A stretch of 64,000 bases of DNA from Henckelia pumila (lineage: Eukaryota > Streptophyta > Magnoliopsida > Lamiales > Gesneriaceae): the NCBI RefSeq assembly GCF_033568475.1, contig NC_133120.1, positions 90,104,151-90,168,150 on the forward strand, written 5' to 3'. Each line of letters starts with the position of its first letter. The first letter of the stretch is position 1. Of the stretch, positions 59,657 to 64,000 are shown in pieces. The position numbers and the translations under genes were made by a program. The notes under the pieces are model-generated. The model did not search any database, was not told where the DNA came from, and worked only from the letters and a program-made list of their open reading frames with translations.

Positions 59657-60115
59657 GAGAACAAAATTATATATATATACTAGTTATTTACTATCGCAGA
59701 GCTCGTCCTACAGACTTCGTCTTCGAGCCTCGATCTCCCATAGGTAGTTCTCTTCATCGCCCCACCACTTTAGCATGATTTCTTTTGTTCAAAACAAACT
59801 CAGTAGGCATTGAAAACGTTCAAATATTTCTTCTCAATATGTATATATACAACAAATAGAAGAGAAAATTAAACGATCCTCCTTCATTCAATTTCAACAT
59901 TAATAAAAAAAATTAAAATTAGATATCAAATTTATAATGGTCAATAGTGAAACATTAATTCATTTTTGGAAGTTTGTCTCCGCCTTTTGTTCGCGCTCCC
60001 TATAATGGCCGCTTCGTCATATGCTCTCCCTGCTGCTTTTGCCATATCGGAAGTACTCCCCTACCAAATCCTTTTATTAATTATTTATATCTACAAGTAT
60101 GCATATAAATTAGAG

Positions 60116-60147
<32 letters not shown>
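59657..60147. other. Spacer with a short exon-like segment
   Basis: Bases 59690-59780 are less AT-rich (gagctcgtcctacagacttc). The ATG at 60007 opens MAASSYALPAAFAISE followed by a possible donor (gaagtactcc). Neither is assignable. A TA tract precedes the next MITE. Confidence 0.3.
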
Positions 60148-60148
60148 G

Positions 60149-60275
60149 ATAAATGATATAGTGAGCAACCATATGAGCACCTGCTGACGTGTCACTCACG
60201 TATTGGATGTGCATGATTCCACATAGCAGGTGCTCGCTCATATGGGTGCTCACGGTGGTTGCTTACCATATCATT

Positions 60276-60279
<4 letters not shown>
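60149..60279. mobile_element. Short palindromic MITE flanked by TA tracts
   Basis: The ends aaatgatatagtgagcaacc and the reverse complement of ggttgcttaccatatcattt pair, as do catatgagcacctgct and agcaggtgctcgctcatatg. The 130-bp element lies between TA microsatellites, so a TSD cannot be read. Confidence 0.7.
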
Positions 60280-60308
<29 letters not shown>

Positions 60309-61465
60309 GAATATATTGTATGTAGATATAATGAGGAGATATAGTAAAGGGTGGCAAATGATCTAGATCTGACACACTTATGTCTTCAAGACAGAGCAAA
60401 TTAATCCCCCAACGCAAGTTTTTTTTAAGATCAATGAGTTGTGTTAGGTCATATTAAGAGAGTATTTAATTAATAGCCTTTTTTAGTCGGTGGTGGAATT
60501 TTAAGGGAGCATTGAACGCTCATACCTTGTAGATCTTGGAAGTGTATCACTGGAATTTTTTTTAATGTTTTTTTATCATTTTCGATTTATTATATTCATG
60601 TGTTTTTGTTTGTAGGTTGAAGAGTGATAGTTTACGTTCCAAAACTCGAAAAAAAAAAATAGAAGCATTGTGAATTGCCTTTCTTCATCAGCAGGTCTGT
60701 TTCAATTAATTGCTCTCTCGCTTTTAGTTTAGTACTCTCAATTAACATATGTTTCATTTTCAATTTTAAAGTCAACAGAAATAGCTTCCCTTGTAGAAGC
60801 TAGCTTATAATTTATCTGAGCTTTGCTCCCATCTATATATATAAACGTTTCTTGGGATCGAGCAAGGAATTGAATTCTTCTTATATCTACGTCTTAATTT
60901 AATTTTTTCAATAGGACTCGCGCCGGTGCTTCGAATCGGAGGTACGTACTCTCAACACAAATATATATCCTCCGATTTTTTCAATCTACACACACACATA
61001 CAACTCTTCCTATGTACATTTAGGTACCTTAACTCTTCCTACATCTTCCTGAGCTTAATTAATTTATCTGTTGCAGAGTAATTCAAAGATGAGGTAATTT
61101 TCCTTGGAAATCTTGGTCATTTGCAGTTTGACGTACGACACATATTTACTTTTGGCTCCTAATAACTAGCTTTAATTTGTTTGTTTAAAATGTCATGCAT
61201 TCTGGAATCTGGAGCTTCTTTTTGTTGGTTTCTTTACTATGAATTCATTTTCTTATAATTGCGAACGTTAATTAAATATAGATTCAAAACTTATATATAT
61301 ATCTTCATATCTTATCCAATTTTAATTTTTAAAATTTATAAAAGTGTTATTTATATTTATCTGTTTATATTTTTAGTTTTAACAAAATTTACAAAGTTCA
61401 GATAGTTTTTTTAATCGTGTAACTACATAATTCATGCAAATTATTTATATCATACATGTAGGGAT
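60280..61465. other. Intergenic DNA with possible untranslated-exon remnants
   Basis: Splice-like junctions occur at tgtttgtaggttgaag (60609), tttcaataggactcgcgcc (60908), ggaggtacgtac (60940) and tgttgcagagtaattc (61070). Bases 61165-61290 match 23735-23860. These may be leader exons of a gene whose coding part is absent. No coding frame is supported. Confidence 0.35.
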
Positions 61466-61790
61466 GAAAATTTTTTCCGCGGATTCGGGGTCCCGTGGGG
61501 AAAACTCCGAATGGGATGTGCTTGGGAGGATATTTTGGGTATGATTTCAAGTTTGGAGATTTTTTAAAATCCCGCGGGGAAACATCGAATGAGATAGATC
61601 TGGGGGGTCTTTTTGGGTATGGTTTCAAGTTACGAGATTTTTAAAAATCCTGCGGGGAAAACCTCGTCGATATGGGGAGTTTTTTGGGGTATGGTTTTGG
61701 GTCTGGGGAGGCTTTAAAATCCCGAAGCTTATCGCGGTATGGAATGGTACCCCTATCCACGAACTCGTTCCGAGGGTAATTAAAAAAAAT
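61466..61790 (+). repeat. Degenerate tandem repeat of about 85-90 bp
   Basis: Three imperfect units contain gattttttaaaatcccgcgg, ggggaaa, and tttttgggtatggtttcaag. The first starts near 61466 with gggatgaaaattttttccgc, and the last ends near 61745 with taaaatcccgaagc. A minus-strand open frame across it is a by-product of the repeat. Confidence 0.6.
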
Positions 61791-62399
61791 CCGAGCTACA
61801 CAATATTATTTTACAAAATATGAAGGCAAAGTTTCCTTCTCAATATTTTCATATTAATTAGTAGTGCACAATAATTTAGTGGTTTAAACTTTATAGTCTA
61901 ATTTTATTGTTTCCAACCGCATTTGAACTTGGTATATTTACTTGTTAAAATAAAATAAAAAATAAAAAAAATTATTGAACCTCTAACAAGCAATAAATTA
62001 TTGTGAATTTGTGTCTGTTTTAGCTCCTTGCTATATTCGGCTTGTAGTCAACGCAAGAAAAGCAAAAGGGAATTAGAAAAATACATAATTCTAATTTTTA
62101 TGCATGTGAAGTCATTTTCAGGAATTCATTAATTTTTTTGTGCATGCTCCATGTATATAACATCAGAGGGCACCAGTTGAACAATTTTACACTCTCTATC
62201 TTTGACACATTTTGATGTAGTATTGTTTTGGGACCATGCTCGAAGAAAGAGACATAGTAATTTGGGGTTGGATACCATTTTATACTTGAAACTTTTATAG
62301 CTTTAAACTTTAAAATGGAATAAATAAATAAATAAGGAAGAATTTGCATGTAAATTTTAATATTATTTCACGTCATAATTTTATAATTAAGCCTACGTG
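61791..62399. other. Intergenic DNA, partly shared with 35005
   Basis: Bases 62205-62340 match 35005-35125 (accatgctcgaagaaagaga). In this copy the match is followed within about 60 bases by repeat R, whereas at 35 kb about 2 kb intervene. No gene is supported. Confidence 0.55.
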
Positions 62400-64000
62400 T
62401 GTTGGAAGAATTGTAGTGTTATATATGCAACGTAATAATGATTTTACGACAAATTTTTAAATATGTAGCAAAGCTCGTTTGTTTAGCAATTTCACAGTTG
62501 GTGTTATTAATTTAGAATATTTGAACTCACAAATGTTAGTAAAATTATTTCTGATTTTTTTTTTGTGGGATTTGTTGTTGTTGTTATTACTATTTTCAGG
62601 GACATTTGGTTGGGTTCGGGGATAGGGATAACTTCCCCATACCCATCTTCAATTTGATTCGAGGAGTTTTCAAATCCTCAAACCCCAACCCATCACGAAA
62701 ACTTATCTCCGCAGCCGTCCCATTTCAAGATTTTTTGGGGAAAATTTTTTCATCCCTAGTTAAATAGAATGTAGATATAAAGATGAAAATTTTCCAATTA
62801 TTTGATCAAATAAATCCCTAGAGGTGGAGTGAGTTTCTTATTTATTATTGCCCATTTTTTTTGTTAATGTCATTATTTGATTCAAACTCTACAAATTTTT
62901 TTTTCTCTTATGATCACTGTGTAATTCATTTACGATTTTGATTGATCACTTTTGATGGCTGAATTAGATCCTATAATACCACATATAGTTTTTGGATCAA
63001 ATAATACGATCTTTGTAGTTTCTACGTGACAAAAAGTTCTTATGTATGATACACATTGAAAAATATTCCTCATGTCATTACAATTAAATCTTTATTTAAT
63101 AATAGAGCCCAATGCATAAGTCCACCTAATCTAAAGATATAAAACCAAATCAGGGTAAATTATTAAATGTTGCCTTTGTTTTCTTATGAGCAGTATTGCT
63201 CCACAAAATTTCCCGAACGATATATAAATAAAATTAATGCCTTTTCTCTTAATTTTGTTTGTCAGCAGTAATGGGAATTGGGTGGCGTGTAATTGCATGC
63301 CTTTGATTTCTTTAAGTTTTAATGGATATATACCCTATTTGACTCGATTCCCATGTTGGCCCATTTTCAACAACTTCTCAATTAATTATCGCATTTATAC
63401 ATCTCAATAAATTCGTAAAATTACTGGCTTATATATATCATCCGATCTACATACGAGCTCAAAAAATATACATGGGAATTAATTAACTCGATTTAGAGCT
63501 TCTTTGAAGTATTATACCAAGAAGGAAATGTACACAGAGAAAAGATGCAGACCTCTCTGAAAGAAGAAATAGGAACAAATTCTATTTCTGCGTAATTGAT
63601 TAGCATGCTTATTTAAATAATATGTCACCATTGATTAATTGCAGACGATGAATATATAAAAATGCATAATATTCGATGAATGTTGTACAGGTGCCTAAAC
63701 TCATAATCATTCACTCTGAAAAACAACGTATTTTCTTACCGATCATATAATTATTTTTATTATATTTGGATTTACACGTTATTTTATGCAAATAATAGTA
63801 TTAGAGCGTCCACAATAAAATTGGTATTTCTATCAAATATTTATGAGTCTCATACTCCACGTTATCAATCAAATATCTCATTACTCAAATATCTCATAAT
63901 TCACAATCATATATCTCACATACTAACTATTTACGAGTTTCACTTTCACTTTAATAATATATTTATTTATTCATTTTAATAAATCATTTTTACTTTTAGA
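62400..64000 (+). repeat. Repeat R, copy 3, cut by the window end
   Basis: Aligned with copy 1 from caatgattttacgacaa and atgtagcaaagctcgtttgt onward, through the gttgttgtt tract and tcatccctagttaaatagaa, to ttagagcgtccacaataaaa near 63800. The last 150 bases diverge (ctcatattcacaatc). The true end lies at or beyond the window edge. Confidence 0.85.

Noticed and set aside
59400-59660. Heat-shock-element-like ttc/gaa pairs
   Set aside because: Spacing between ttc and gaa blocks does not follow the 5-bp register, and the pairs are part of the element's palindromes.
59083-59778. Several overlapping open frames with repeated MFARTSE/CSREH motifs
   Set aside because: They arise only from the tandem palindromic element and TA microsatellites; both strands show similar frames and nothing matches a protein family.
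61398-61628. Minus-strand frame rich in KPYPKRPP motifs
   Set aside because: It is a by-product of the degenerate tandem repeat at 61466-61790.

Overview
The window looks like repeat-rich, AT-rich nuclear DNA of a flowering plant. The evidence is two plant-type LTR retrotransposons, a CACTA transposon with a transposase gene and a ULP1-protease gene, introns with GT..AG borders, gene fragments of plant-only or plant-typical families (plastid sugar-phosphate translocator, NB-ARC resistance gene, pectinesterase), and many MITEs. A eudicot, perhaps an asterid, is my guess; the species cannot be read from the sequence. No rRNA, tRNA, CRISPR array or prokaryotic-style operon was seen.

Layout. (1) 1356-13295 is a complete 11.94-kb CACTA element with CACTA...TAGTG ends, a CCA target-site duplication and arrays of a subterminal motif. 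It carries two minus-strand genes: a 12-exon gene (2865-7361) that hand-splices to an uninterrupted 789 codons ending in a ULP1-like cysteine protease, and a TNP2 transposase (7557-10853) with one nonsense codon. Fragments of at least three host genes lie inside: triose-phosphate translocator, NB-ARC and WD40. A diverged copy of the flanking DNA at 31640-32693 lacks the element. (2) 16964-23174 is a Ty1/copia element with 5-bp TSD ATTTG and three nonsense codons in pol. (3) 24590-27815 is a large inverted duplication carrying two arms of a membrane-anchored pectinesterase-like pseudogene and a SINE, followed by a third, longer direct copy to 29159. Two exons of a possible plastid protein gene (29399-30010, minus) follow. 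(4) 30601-42250 holds MITEs, a hAT transposase relic, a GC-rich patch and a 2.4-kb repeat called R here. (5) 42075-46836 is a tandem array of about 2.3-kb units (V). Its third unit is split by a 9.4-kb Ty3/gypsy chromovirus-like element (46837-56272, TSD ACGAA) with near-identical 2.15-kb LTRs. (6) 56278-64000 holds the rest of unit V3, a second and third copy of repeat R, a tandem cluster of one small palindromic element, and other repeats.

How the parts work together: the two CACTA genes would supply transposase functions for the element itself. The retrotransposon polyproteins are broken and can move only if helped in trans. Outside the transposons, no clearly intact host gene was found; the best host-gene candidates are the pectinesterase-like copy C (probably a pseudogene) and the partial plastid gene. 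Exon borders, TSDs and translations were worked out by eye, so lengths may be off by a few bases. Similarity figures were not computed.
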